Below, one piece after another: positions 1 to 10,926 of a stretch of DNA of 64,000 bases (position 1 is its first letter; each line of letters opens with the position of its first letter). The DNA is from Juglans regia. Its lineage: Eukaryota; Streptophyta; Magnoliopsida; Fagales; Juglandaceae. The stretch spans positions 13,063,234-13,127,233 of the forward strand of contig NC_049903.1 of NCBI RefSeq assembly GCF_001411555.2. Direction: 5' to 3'. The position numbers and the translations under genes are program-made. A model generated the notes under the pieces. The model made no database searches. It worked only from the letters and a program-made list of their open reading frames with translations, and was not told where the DNA came from.

Positions 1-665
1 CCAACCTTTGAGCTTTCATAATCCCACTTTTCCCCAAAAGATTTCCATCTTGTCTCAAAAACATTGTTTAATTCCTGTGCCATTTTGTGGACGCTATTAC
101 CCGGAGGATTATAAAGCATGGCATTAGAAAAGGTTAGTCTGATGTCAGCCGCAAACCCTTCTGTGTCAAAATACATATTTTTCTCCAGTTTAAACTTTAT
201 TGTTCCCAGATCCATGGGGTTGGATATAATTGTGAAATAATCCGGAATGTTCAAAGCCACAGGATCGACTGGTTTGTTGAAAACCCAACCAGCTGGATGA
301 GACATCAGTTTTTTCAAAATTGTGGAACAATGAGAAGTCACACTACGATCCATCCTTTGCCTCTTCTCTTTTGGACACTCTATCAACTCTGGAGGTCCAC
401 GCTTTTTTGACCCCGGCCTAGAGAATTTTTCCTTCGGATACTCGGGTTCCAGTTTCTTTGTACCATCAGAACGACAAATACTGTGCATCTTTTTCCTCTC
501 AGATCCATTACTTCCATTCACAGAACTACTACGATTCCACTCATCAACTAATGATTCCAGCTGCTCCAGCCCACATGCCTGATTATCAAGATTGGCTTCT
601 ATTCTTTTCATGGAGAATTTAATATTGAGCTTCTTGTTTGCTACCATGGTTTCAGTTGCAATCAT
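1..665 (-). CDS. bromodomain (GTE-type) transcription regulator, N-terminal part, runs off window
   Basis: The minus strand reads open from ATG at 665–663 to the left edge, about 221 codons. Residues about 1–105 are polar, with a basic stretch near 83–104. From about residue 106 a bromodomain follows: a helix with STILKKLMSHPAGWVF, the ZA loop with PVDPVALNIPDYF and NPMDLGTIK, then ADIRLTFSNAMLYNPPGN, which contains the asparagine that contacts acetyl-lysine in this fold. It ends near VFETRWKSFGEKWDYES. Plant GTE proteins bind acetylated histones in the nucleus; the opening MIATET and this architecture suggest the GTE8–12 group (inference). The ATG lies just inside an exon whose acceptor (TTCTTGCAG in minus sense) is at 675–676. 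AAG followed by GTTGG at 1–6 could be a donor, so the exon may end near the window edge. The C-terminal half is not visible. Confidence 0.88.
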   Translation of the reverse strand, partial: MIATETMVANKKLNIKFSMKRIEANLDNQACGLEQLESLVDEWNRSSSVNGSNGSERKKMHSICRSDGTKKLEPEYPKEKFSRPGSKKRGPPELIECPKEKRQRMDRSVTSHCSTILKKLMSHPAGWVFNKPVDPVALNIPDYFTIISNPMDLGTIKFKLEKNMYFDTEGFAADIRLTFSNAMLYNPPGNSVHKMAQELNNVFETRWKSFGEKWDYESSKV

Positions 666-674
666 ATTGAGAAA

Positions 675-2260
675 CTGCAAGAATTAAACAAGGCCAGTAA
701 TCAGGAGAGCAAAAATCTAGCACAACAATTAAAAGAAAAGGCACGGAGATAACCCTGCAATTTGTGACGACCCAAGGAAGGCTCAAATCGTATATGGGCC
801 CATACTAAAAAGTCATCAAGGTTACAATTGGGGCCACTTGAAATCATTATAAAGGGCTTGAACTTCGCCTTCCCAAGAAACATGAGATCTCATTCACTAT
901 CTTTCTATACATAATCACACAAATGAAGTATTATAGGCCCTTAAAATGCAACATTCTCTCGTTAGGCCAAATCCATCATAGGTGGCACATTTTAAGTGCC
1001 ACACTAACTCCAGATTGTGTGATTGTGTGTAGGAAGGTGGTGAATGGGATCCCACATTGCTTGGTAGGGAGATGTTCAAGCTCTACAATGGTACATTAAC
1101 TAGTCTTTTTGGAGTATGGGCCCAGGTGTGACTTGAACCTTCATTGGGTCATTACAATCAATGCGCTATCTTGTTAAAAAATCAATAGATGAAATATAGC
1201 AGCAAATAAGCTAGGTTTCTTTTTCTCAGCTTTCTTAGGAACCAATCAATGGTTATTCAGTTTTTCAACTGTATAGGCATCTTTCCAATGCCAAAAAAAA
1301 GACTTCTAATAGATAAAGACAACATGAAACATTCTGTCTCGTCTCTTGTCCTTCAATTTTCTCTTTTCTGAAAGCTATGCAAAAACGAACCAAAAAAAGT
1401 TTTTTTTCGGTATTGTTTCCCTCAAATTCTCAGGAACCATTAATGGGTCGGTTGTTTAAACATATAAGCGTCTTTTTCCTTTGCCAAAAAAAAAACATCT
1501 AAACAACAACAACAATAATAAAATAAGGAAGACAACGTCAAACATTTTCTCTCGTCTTTTGTTCTCCAGTTTTCTCTCTTTTCTGGAAGCTAGGAAAAAC
1601 CAGCGTTGTAAAAAAAAGAACACTTTTTCCGTCTTCTTTCCCTCATATTCTCTGGAAACACGCAGAGTGAGAAAACGTCGAAAACTAAAGCATAGAAAAA
1701 AAAATTCCGAGTAAATAAAAACCTTGAACCCTAAACCCCGCCCACGATTTAGATAAATGATTCTTGTTTCCCCTAATCCCCATCCTAATTCAACCCAGCC
1801 CATAACCTTAATTCAAAACCTAATTCCTACCCTAATTCGGATCTAAGTTCACATCATAATCCTAATCCAAGCCGGCAAGCCCACCCTTGTTCAAAACCCA
1901 ATTCAAAACTAAACCCTAACCCAATTCCAACACATAACAATAACCTAGTTCCAGTTGGGTTCAGAGTTCATAGGGGAAGTTTAATGGGCGGGGGCGGATC
2001 GGGGAAGATGGAGAGGGACCAGGAGGCGAAGACGATATCAGCGAATTATTGGGAGATGGGTTTGTGAGTATATAAAGCAAACGAAGATGGGTTGCGCAAG
2101 GCGATGCTGATGGAGAACAGAGAAGAGGCCATGCTGATGGAGAACAGAGAAGAAGCTGTCCCAGGTGAAGAAGAAGACGAAAAAGACAGCAAAACGAAGG
2201 AAACAACCAGCTAAAAAAATAAAACACAAACATATCAGGGTTAGGGTTTCGAGAACTTAC
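675..2260 (-). other. 5' UTR intron of the bromodomain gene
   Basis: No coding potential is visible here; the short open frames are A/T- or purine-driven shadows. The stretch 1720–1940 is packed with CCTAA, CCCTAA and CCTAATTC words, a degenerate telomere-like run. A 30-bp unit with core GCTGATGGAGAACAGAGAAG is tandemly duplicated at about 2104–2157. The sequence near 1380–1700 contains two diverged copies of a stretch beginning near CCAATGCCAAAAAAAA and AAACATTCTGTCTCGTC. Confidence 0.5.
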
Positions 2261-2340
2261 CTCTGCCGATCGCCGCAGATAGAACAAGGCCTCTGAGACG
2301 AACAACTGTGGGGAAGTAAAGCTTTAGGGAGCAAAAGAGG
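2261..2340 (-). other. probable 5' UTR exon of the bromodomain gene
   Basis: On the minus strand the sequence ending GGCAGAG is followed by a good donor, GTAAGTT (2260–2254). The only convincing acceptor before the bromodomain ATG is TTCTTGCAG at 675–683. This gives a non-coding first exon, with its upstream end near 2340 only estimated, and a 1.6-kb intron in the 5' UTR. Long 5' UTR introns are common in plant regulatory genes. cDNA would settle the start. Confidence 0.55.
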
Positions 2341-2457
2341 ACTCTGAAAATAGAAGACTTTCAGGTCAACCCAAACGAAACGCGTCGCGTACCGGGCCAG
2401 TTCGGTTCAACCCGACACAATCCGATTTTCTTGAACGTATTCTAGTTGGAAATAGAC

Positions 2458-3072
2458 AAGGGTGGAATAGATCCGGTACGGTCCGGTTGATAAATTTTAG
2501 AATCGAATTAATATAAATTGATCTTAAAATTTTAAGAACAAATTTATCACTAAAATCAAAACTTTTAATTTTTTTTATTTTAAATTTGATCATTTTTTTC
2601 TATTTATACGTGTGGCACTACAAAATGTATTTATAAGTAAATTTATATTAATAAATTAATATTAATTATTATATTAATTTTATGTTATAAGATTAAAGTT
2701 TATATATTATATCAAATGTTATATTAAAAATTATAAGATTAATTCTATGTTATATCAAATATTATATTAAAGTTTTATAAGATTCATTTTATATTATATC
2801 AAATGTTATATTATTTTTATGTTAATAAGATTAATCGACATGAATATTTTATGTTCTATTAATTAACAATCTAGTATATAATATATAATATAAAAAAACA
2901 TTATATAAAAAAAATTTATATATAACATAAAAATAAATAAATAAATATATCGATCCGATTCGGTTCAAACCGTTTTTTAGAATATGAAAACTGGTTTCAG
3001 ATTGATTTCAATTTTTAAAAATTAATATTGGATCAAATCTTGGTCGGTTTTTCAATTTTGTTTTACCCCTAA
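2458..3072. repeat. degenerate member of the ACCGGT-rich hAT-like MITE family
   Basis: The ends are rich in CCGGTCCGGTT and CGGTTCAAACCG words around an A/T-only core with TTATATTA motifs. This is the same layout as the better preserved elements at 28109 and 54948. The right end TTTTACCCCTA resembles the TTACACCCCTA terminus of those copies. The left end (AAGGGTGGAATAG) is diverged and no target duplication is clear, so the limits are approximate. Confidence 0.45.
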
Positions 3073-4673
3073 GAATAAAGCAAAAAAACTACTTGATTTA
3101 TTGATTTATTGAACTAAATCATTCATAAAAGATCGAAAAACATACTGTTAAAGGAAGGGGCACCCACGTGGGGTTGGTGGGCTATATATAGCCTCCTTCA
3201 ATTGGTTTTTTTATCATTTGAAATATAAAAATTCTCACTCTTTTTATTCTCTATTGAAATAGTCTCTTACACAAATTAGATGAAATGAGATAATAAATAG
3301 CAATGAGATAGTTTGTGAATAATAATAATTATTATCTGAATAATAATTATTTCCAAATAACTATATTGGCTCTACGATCTGATTGATGGCTTTGTAGATT
3401 TTCATAAAGTCCCCTTCAAACGGTACTTGATCAACACAAGTTTTTTCACTTAATTTATTTACTTTCAAAGCAGAGTGAAGAACATATTATTATTATTATT
3501 ATTTATATAAAAATTGCACCGGAAAGTAGACTGGAACACAAAAATGGAGGCAACTTTTTGTCACTATTTTTTTGTGTTACATACTAATTTTTTTTGTGTG
3601 TTTATCATTTATGTTCTTTGTATTGCCGGCGTAGCACTAATTGATTTAAGTATATTTCTTAATTTAATTATCATATAGGTTAATTATCAATTGGAGGGTG
3701 AGTAAATCAATAGATATCGTTCATTCATTTTATAATATGATATATCAATAACTTTTCATTAATAGATATATAATTAGAAAAAGTCTAAAATCAAGCCACA
3801 GCATAAATCAAGTTCTTGGCACACTCTCTCGCTTAGAGTTGGTATTTTTTGTGCAGTTTAGATAGTGAGATGAGACGAGATGATTTTATATAAAAGTTAA
3901 AAATTGAATAAAATATTATTAACATATTATCTTTTAATATTATTATTGTTTTTGAATTTGAAAAAATTGAATTATTTATTATATTTTGTGTGAGAATTTG
4001 AAAAAATTATAATGATAAGATCAAATGAAATGAAATACTTTTACTATCCAAACAGGATCTTCAGGTATTAGATTTTTCCTTTAATAAAAAAAATTAATCA
4101 ATTATGATTTAACAAAGTTTTAAATTTCGTACCATACCGGCTATTATGGCTGAAATATATCATTTCTGTGACGTAGCCAGTACAGAAAAATGTTGAATTT
4201 TGTACTGGTCAGAATTTCGACCGTACTGGCCGATATTTCGGATTTAAGCTTTTGCTTCTTTTTTTTTCATTTCTTTCTCATTTTTAGACTCTCAATTCAG
4301 GCCACACTATTTATAATTTATATATAATTTATTCAAATATAGACAATTATTTTGAAATATATATAATTTATTTATATATATAGATTATTTCAAAATAATA
4401 TCGATACCTAAATATCTCATTTCAATGGCTCGACCGAAATTGTCACAATTACGATAGTCAAAACATTGTGATTTGGCCCACTATGGAATTAGTATAACGA
4501 GAAGGAGGTAGTTTAGGATTGAATGGTGTAAAAACTAAAACCCGATACTGACAGCAGTTGCAAGCTCTCTATGTAAAGATCCAATCTTTCCAATATAACT
4601 TGATGACCCAATTAGTTGGATTTTTCTCACTTTCTATATGAATTTTGTTTTTTTTTTTTTTTTATCCTTATTA
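3073..4673. other. AT-rich intergenic DNA with short repeats
   Basis: I see no gene here. It contains the inverted-repeat element at 3856–4062. Around 4113–4475 lies another diverged repeat with GTACTGG and CCGATATTTCGG words. A poly-T run sits just left of the gypsy LTR. (ATT)n is present near 3487–3503. Confidence 0.5.
3856..4062. repeat. MITE-like element, GATGAGATGAG family
   Basis: The left end reads GTTTAGATAGTGAGATGAGA. The right end contains TGAAATGAAA followed by TTACTATCCAAAC, which is roughly the inverted complement. The core is A/T with AATTGAATTATTTATTATAT. The same core and ends recur at 60263–60480 and, more diverged, at 15290, 51840, 57945 and 63523. Confidence 0.5.
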
Positions 4674-4992
4674 TGTCGAATACGTGGATAATAAGAATCT
4701 GCTAGGGAGTCTCACCCTCACACACTCTTGGATGGGATTGCAGTCACACCAACAACTAAATAATATTCAAACTTTTGCAATCAACTCTACCTTTATTTCA
4801 TTCAATCATCCCCTTTTATAATCAAGGAGATTAAATTCAAACAAGCTTACATAACAGAAATTTAAAATTTAAACCAGCTGAAAACCAACTTACATAACCA
4901 ACATAAATTTAAACTTGAAAATTAAAAGGTAAGACTAATAGACCGAGTCTTTAGCCTTGGCAGAGTGCTCTCCTACATCAGATCATCCATCA
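4674..4992 (-). repeat. 3' LTR of gypsy element
   Basis: It runs TGTCGAATACG to ATCATCCATCA on the plus strand. It differs from the partner LTR by about 14 substitutions counted by eye, roughly 95–96% identity, which indicates an insertion that is not recent. Confidence 0.85.
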
Positions 4993-5271
4993 ATTCCCCC
5001 TGCTAAAAAAAAAAACTTGACTCCGACGAGTTGCGTGCTTGGTAGAACTCGTACAGATCAGGGGATTAAGTCGTTGACACTCCTCAATGCACACCCACGA
5101 ACAATCAGAGTAGGGGCGGTTCTTCCACTTAACCAGAAATTTATGATATCCACCATGGCAAGTAGAAACAATTTGGTCATCAAGAACATCTTCAATTTCC
5201 TCTCTATGCGTTGTTTTTTATGGGAGCTTGGGCATTGCCAATGGAACTTCAGCTTCTGTATGGTGGCCTTC

Positions 5272-6400
5272 TTACAATTGTAAATCCTCAACATTAACAA
5301 TAGGGTTGATTTGTAAATCAGCTGGCAACTCGAGCACATAAGCATTGGTACCCAACCTCTTTAGAATTTTAAATGGATCTGCTTTCTTTGAGTGCAACTT
5401 CTGATAAGTATGCGGTGGGAAACGTTTTGGCCTCAACCTCATCATGACAAGATCACCTTTAGCAAACTCAACGCTCCTGCGATGTTTATCTGCTTGTCGC
5501 TTATAAAGATAATTTTTTACTGCCAAACACTGTCTAATCTCTTTGTGTACTGACTGGATATATTTAGAAAAATCTTCTCCACTTTCGCTTATCCTAGAAT
5601 TAATTGGTAAGGGCACCAGATCAATAGGTTGACGTGGCCTTATACCCCAAACAACTTCAAAAGGTGAAATCCCAATAGTCTGATTAATTGAACTATTGTA
5701 TGCAAATTCTGCATTTGGTAAAATTAAATCCCACGAAGTAATTTGGTCACGAACTAGGCAGCAAAGTAGATTGCCAAGGCTGTGATTTACAACCTCTGTC
5801 TAACCGTCCATATGCGGGTAAAAGGCACTTGAATACTTCAAACACGTTCCAAGCTTCACCCACAATGTCTTCTAGAAATAGCTTACGAACTTCACGTCCC
5901 TATCACCGACAATAGTTTTAGGTAAGCCATGGAAACGCACGACTTCTCGTAGAAACAATGATGCAATGCAAAAGGCATCATATGTTTTTGAGCAGGGTAC
6001 AAAATGCACCATTTTTAGAACTTGTCAACGATAACAAACACGGAATCATGCCCACGAATAGTTTTGGGTAATCCGAGTACAAAATCCATATTGAGGTCCT
6101 CCCAAGGAGTGTGAGGGATGGGTAAAGGCGTGTATAATCCAGCGTTTGATTTTGAGCCTTTCTCAAGTTGGCATGTGCGACATAACTTAACAACCTTGCT
6201 AACATCTCGCTTCAAAGATGGCCAAAAAAATCGATCTACCACCAAGGCAGTAGTCTTATCACGCTCTAAATGACCAACTAAGCCTTTTCCATGAAGTTCC
6301 CAAATAAAATGCTCCCTTAGAGATGATTTAGGAACACATAATATGGTCCCTTTAAACAAAAATCCCTCCTACAGTGAATATCCTGCGTGCTCATCCAATT
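5272..6400 (-). pseudogene. gypsy integrase remnant
   Basis: The stretch at 6015–6359 has the HHCC zinc-binding pattern (ELH, VGH, then KLCRTC) followed by [15 protein letters not shown], the start of the catalytic core with its first Asp. Downstream at 5272–5616 a C-terminal part is readable: KGDLVMMRLRPKRFPP and a hydrophobic NAYVLELP tract. Between them the frame is broken several times, so DDE activity is not expected. It belongs to the 4674–10926 element. Confidence 0.75.
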
Positions 6401-6634
6401 TGTTGTGATAAAGATCCAAAATTATTGGCCCAAAGAAAGGATCACCTGCATACAACTTCTTTATTTCCTCAAAGCCAATTATAGAAAAAGATCAAATGGA
6501 GAGCACATGGACTATCCTACTTAAGGCATTGGCTACACGAGTTTCAATCCTCGTTCGGTGCTTTTAAGACAAAATTAAATTGCTATAGCATACCTACTCA
6601 GTTAGCATGCCGTGCATTTAATTTCTTCTATGAA

Positions 6635-6964
6635 TTAATAAATTTTTAAGGAATCATGGTTTGTAAATAAAACAAACTCACGATGTAGCAAATAATGCCT
6701 CCAATGCTTTAGAGTTTGAATAACTGCATAAAACTCAATGTCATACGTAGAGTATTTCTTTTTGGCCTCATTTAACTTTTCACTAAAAAAAGCAACCGGA
6801 TGCCCTCCTTGGCTTAGAACTCCACCTATCTCAATGTGTGAAGCATCACATGTTACTTCAAACAGCTGCACAAAATCAAGAAGCTTTAAAATAGGAGCAT
6901 TAGTCAACCTTTCTTTGATTTTTTCAAAGGCACGTGTAGCTGTGGAGTTCCACTGGAAATACAT
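6635..6964 (-). pseudogene. gypsy RNase H remnant
   Basis: The peptide has FEVTCDASHIEIGGVLSQ (first catalytic Asp), YSTYDIEFYAVIQTLKHW (the Glu helix) and FTNHDSLKIY, where the usual TDH motif reads TNH. It lies directly after RT in the minus-strand order. The loss of that Asp and a downstream stop mark it as inactive. Confidence 0.75.
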
Positions 6965-7071
6965 TATGTTATTGGTGCCATGATGGTATTGAAATTGCGA
7001 ATAAACTTGGGATAAAAAGTAGCTAATCCATGAAAACTTCTTACTTCATGAATATTCCAAGGTGTGGGCCA

Positions 7072-7780
7072 CTATTTAATTGCTCGGATCTTCTCAGGAT
7101 CCGCTAATACCCCTTCAATTGAGACAATAAATCCCAAGAAAGTGACTTGGGAGTTAGCAAAAGAACATTTTTTCAGGTTTATATAAAACTTCTCTTTCCG
7201 CGACACTCGCATCACCTGCCTGAGATGTTCCTTATGTTCTTCCCTGTCTTTACTATAAATAAGAATGTCGTCAAAATACACAACAACAAATCTACTTGAG
7301 AATGGTCTCAATATATGATTCATCACATGCATGAATGTACTAGGGGCATTGGTCAATCCGAACGGCATGACCATCCACTCATATAATCCATCTTTCGTTT
7401 TGAAAGCGGTTTTCCATTCATCCCCGGGTTGATTCAGATCTAATGGTAACCACTTCTTCGATCTATTTTTGAGAAGATTGTAAACCCATGTAATAGATCT
7501 AACATATCATCCAGACGAGGAATAGGGAAACGATATTTAATTGTTATCTTATTTATGGCCCTACTATCAATACACATGCGCCGCGTATCATTTTTTTTTT
7601 TTTTTGGTGAGCAATGCAGGACAAGCGTAAGGACTGAGGCTCTCCTTGATAAATCCCTTATCCAAAAGGTCTTGTACTTGCCTCCTTAACTCTTCATACT
7701 CTTTTGGATTAAGTCGATAGGCTGGATGATTTGGTAACTGGAATGAGGTCAATGGCGTGTTGAATATCACGCATAGGAGG
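7072..7780 (-). pseudogene. gypsy reverse transcriptase remnant
   Basis: Two pieces are visible. At 7588–7770 is the N-terminal part ([32 protein letters not shown]). At 7072–7374 is the palm ([18 protein letters not shown] and [14 protein letters not shown]), whose YFDD box is intact. Between them a run of about 15 T on the plus strand (7591–7605) replaces part of the coding sequence, giving a poly-lysine shadow and a frame break. Confidence 0.8.
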
Positions 7781-7917
7781 TAGTTGACTCCTCAGGTGCT
7801 ATATCCGAAAAATCCTCCAAAATAGAGATTCTCAAGATTTTATCTTCCTGCATTAAAGAAATCTCACGTGAGATCAGTAAAAAAAATGGCTCCAAATTCC
7901 TTACTTTCCTCCTCAAA

Positions 7918-8856
7918 TCAACACATGGAAAGAGTTATAGAGGAAGAAGAGTCCTCCATCTTCTGAAAATCTGAGATCCTCATAGGCTTTAGCCAAATCT
8001 TTTTATCCCCATATTTCAGGGAATATGAATTTGAATACCCATCATATTGTACCTTCCTGTCGTACAACCAAGGCCTCCCTAATAAAATATGGCAAGCCTT
8101 CATTAGCAGCACATCACACCAAACCTTCTCATAAAAATCCTTGCATAAAGAGAAGGAAACCAAACACCTGTTTCTAATTGGTATAGACGTGTCATCGATC
8201 CAGCTGACTCGATAAGGTTTGGAATGAGGCTTCTGCTTCAACTTCAGTTTTTTGACCAAATCAAGGAACACAATGTTCATCCCGCTCCCATTGTCGATGA
8301 TCAAGTTCATCGTCTTGCCTTGATGCTTGGCTCTAGTATGGAAGATATTCGTACGCAGCCAGGACTCGTCCTCATCAACTCCCTGCTTGTGGCCTGTTAA
8401 AATCCTTCGGACTACACATACTGGCAGATCTGACCCTTCCAACTCTACCTCGAGCCCCTCTTCTTCATCATCCCCTTGCATGGCTGCTACCTCGACCTCC
8501 TTTGAATTTTCTGCAGGTTGCTTCGTTAATTCATCTTCTTCACACACAAGTGCAAAGTGTTGGTTCTTCGTGGAGCATACTACAGCAAAATGACCTCTTC
8601 CACCACACTTATAACACTTAGCTGGCCCTTTATTTGCAATGACTACATATTTTCCCTTGGCAACATCGTACTCCCCATTCTTCTCAACCATTTTTGCACG
8701 GTTTGTCGTAACTTCACTTTTAGTATTCATTCTTCCAGCAAATGAGATTCCCCGAGCATTGTCGTCATTGTGTCCGAATATATTGTTACTTCGCCTCAAA
8801 TTGGACCATTTTTGTTGGGCCTCGACGCGAAGAGCAAGTTGGTACGCCTCTTCCAA
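7918..8856 (-). pseudogene. gypsy gag C-terminus and aspartic protease
   Basis: This is a 312-codon open stretch and the longest surviving piece of the element. Residues 81–94 form a CCHC zinc knuckle (CYKCGGRGHFAVVC) of the nucleocapsid. Residues about 184–200 (NLIIDNGSGMNIVFLDL) are the retropepsin active-site region, where the D-S/T-G triad reads D-N-G. It continues into GRPWL near the end of the protease fold. An acidic linker lies between the two domains. Upstream the gag core (9014–9350) is separated from it by stops. Confidence 0.75.
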
Positions 8857-9013
8857 ACTAAACAGCTAAGCTATAGTTAGCTCCTTTCGAATGTCCTCTC
8901 ATAGCCCAATTTTATAAAGAGTTAAAGCTTGTCTATTCATCTCTGTCACATGGCTGCGTATTGTAACTCATTGGAACTTGGAAGTATAATTTTCTACTAT
9001 TAAGTTTCCTTGC

Positions 9014-9350
9014 TTAAGCGCCAACAATTCTTCGAAAAGTCTCTTCATAATCTAGCGGTAAGAACTTCTCTTTCAGGCGAAGCTTCATCTCATCCCAATT
9101 AGTTATGGGTGGTTGTCTACACCGATGCAGTTGTTCTTCAACGCTTTGCCACCATACTCTCACTTGCCTCTTCAGCTTCATCTTTACAAATCGAACCTTC
9201 TTTTCGATCGCCATATTGAACCATTCAAAGTAATTTTTCAGTGACATTAACCAATCATGAAAGCTATTTGGATCCAAGCTCCCATGGTAGTCAGGTACAT
9301 CCACTCTGATCTGCTTTGACACCTCATCAAATTTGATATGAACCCAAGAG
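9014..9350 (-). pseudogene. gypsy gag core (retrotrans_gag) remnant
   Basis: The peptide contains VDVPDYHGSLDPNSFHDWL, then RFVKMKLKRQVRVWW and NWDEMKLRLKEKFLP. This is the conserved capsid-type core of Ty3/gypsy Gag. The reading shifts near 9014 and continues with EAYQLALRVEAQQKW into the zinc-knuckle ORF. Stops in between make it non-functional. Confidence 0.75.
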
Positions 9351-9535
9351 AATGGAATCCCTTGAACCCACAGTTAATCTGAAAACTCATCCAAGAAAGT
9401 CAAAATCAAGTCAATGGATGGAGAACTTAGACCCGATGAGAACTTATTTCAAGAACTTAGATTATATTAAAATCTAGACCCGTTGAAGAACTCGTCTCAA
9501 GAACCCAGATTACAAGAAGGAACGCCACAAATGTT

Positions 9536-10352
9536 GTGATTTACTTTTGATAAGTTTAAAAATTCAATCAAGAACAAGAAGAGATAAACTCAACTCACAA
9601 TGAATAAATTCATTAAATTTCATAAAACTTTTTAACATGAGGCTACAAATAGTATTTAAACCAAAACCTAATTAAAACTCTAGCTAAAACAAAACCCTTT
9701 TACCCAAAATGCCATTGGATGAACAGTGACGCGGCTACAGTAATGCTGCTACAGTAACTACAGTAACCTCTTGAAACCATAGTTTAAAAAAATATAACTT
9801 TCCAAATTAACCATTGGTCAAAATACAAGGCATTTCCAAAAATTGTAGTTCATAAGAAATAGGACATATGTGGACCAAGTATCCTCAAGCTCAATTGTTC
9901 TATACTAATTCTTATAACTAATAAAATAAGCCACTTTAATAAAATAAACAAGTCTAAGGCCTTTAATCACATAATCATAATAATAATACGCCTTAATTTA
10001 TGTTACATTCTTTCATAGCTTGTATCACGTGGATTATCACTGGATCTCCTTTTCTCAAACCCATCTTGAATATTAAACTCTTACTAGACTCGTCCCAAGT
10101 GGATTGTACCAATCCTTGCATTGCTTCCTTGATCTTCTTAGCTATTGATCTTGCAATTGGCTTATCTGAAACTTGCAAAGGATCTTTAAGACGGGACCCA
10201 CCTTGGTTCCCATCAAAATTGCTCATGGTCCCTTTGCTGTTGGTACTACCAAGGAAAATGGTCAAAGTTGCCTTCCCTTCGAGATGCATTTGGTGGTTGA
10301 TAATGACCCACCTGTGGTCGATGGTTCTCACCATCATTCTCTCCTCCCGCAC
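9536..10352 (-). mobile_element. fragment of a second gypsy element: pol 3' end plus LTR-like segment inside gag
   Basis: On the minus strand, 10352–9993 encodes a peptide with SIAKKIKEAMQGLVQSTWDE and a hydrophobic VIIHVIQAMKE tail, a pattern I know from the extreme C-terminus of some gypsy Pol proteins rather than from Gag. It is followed by a 0.45-kb AT-rich segment (about 10006–9536) that starts TGTAACATAAATT and ends CACAACA, LTR-like limits. The gag N-terminal piece (10560–10246) lies upstream and the gag core downstream. This looks like a foreign fragment lodged in, or recombined with, the host element. No target duplication was confirmed. Confidence 0.4.
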
Positions 10353-10560
10353 CTATTTCTTGGTCTTCATTGTTGTTCTGGTTCTCTCCTTCACCACGAT
10401 CTTCTTCACGATTATTCTGGGTAGGAAAGGCTTGATTCCATACGACCTCCATCTGTTGGGTAAGGGTGGTGAATTGGTTGGTCATCTGCAGCATCATCTC
10501 ATCACGTTGCTCTTGCGTGAGTCAACCATTATTGTTGTAGGATTGTCCGCTTCTCGTACT
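10246..10560 (-). pseudogene. gypsy gag N-terminal region
   Basis: After the primer site the minus strand reads MSTRSGQ, a stop, then a Gln/Asn/Glu-rich peptide with MLQMTNQFTTLTQQ and an acidic GEGENQNNNEDQE stretch. Position and composition fit the poorly conserved N-terminus of Gag. It carries at least one stop. Confidence 0.5.
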
Positions 10561-10607
10561 CATACTAGTTGGTCACCAAAAGAACGTAGGACTGATGCCA
10601 AAATTGA

Positions 10608-10926
10608 TGTCGAATACGTGGATAATAAGAATCTGTTAGGGAGTCTCACCCTCACACACTCTTGGATAGGACTGGAGTCACACCAGCAACTAAATAATAT
10701 TCAAACTTTTGCAATCAACTCTATCTTTATTTCATTCAATCATCCCCTTTTAAAATCAAGGAGATTAAATTCAAACAAGCTTACATAACAGAAATTTAAA
10801 ATTCAAACCAGTTGAAAACCAACTTACATAACCAATAGAAATTTAAACTTGAAAATCAAAAGGTAAGACTAATAGACCAAGTCTTTAGCCTTGGCAGAGT
10901 GCTCTCCTACGTCAGATCATCCATCA
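10608..10926 (-). repeat. 5' LTR of gypsy element
   Basis: Direct-repeat partner of 4674–4992, same length, same TGTCGAATACG and ATCATCCATCA ends on the plus strand. In element orientation the primer-binding site follows at about 10601. Confidence 0.85.

Larger units (their letters stand above)
4674..10926 (-). mobile_element. decayed Ty3/gypsy LTR retrotransposon with mosaic interior
   Basis: Two direct 319-bp LTRs (4674–4992 and 10608–10926) frame minus-strand gag, protease, RT, RNase H and integrase fragments in the usual Ty3/gypsy order. A polypurine tract (AGCAGGGGGAAT in minus sense) abuts the 3' LTR at about 4993–5004. A tRNA-Met-like primer site, TGGCATCAG, lies just inside the 5' LTR near 10593–10601. 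CTTAT occurs on both outer flanks (4667–4671 and 10927–10931), two bases from the left LTR, and is a likely target duplication. Frameshifts and stops break every domain, so it is not autonomous. The integrase and RT text looks chromovirus-like, but no chromodomain is seen. Confidence 0.85.

Noticed and set aside
1961..2305. 114-codon minus-strand frame with Pro/Ser-rich C-terminus
   Set aside because: It spans the predicted 5' UTR exon and donor of the bromodomain gene and contains a simple tandem duplication; no domain.
5272..9350. possible functional integrase/RT for domestication
   Set aside because: Every domain has frame breaks and the RNase H TDH motif is altered; no sign of purifying selection.
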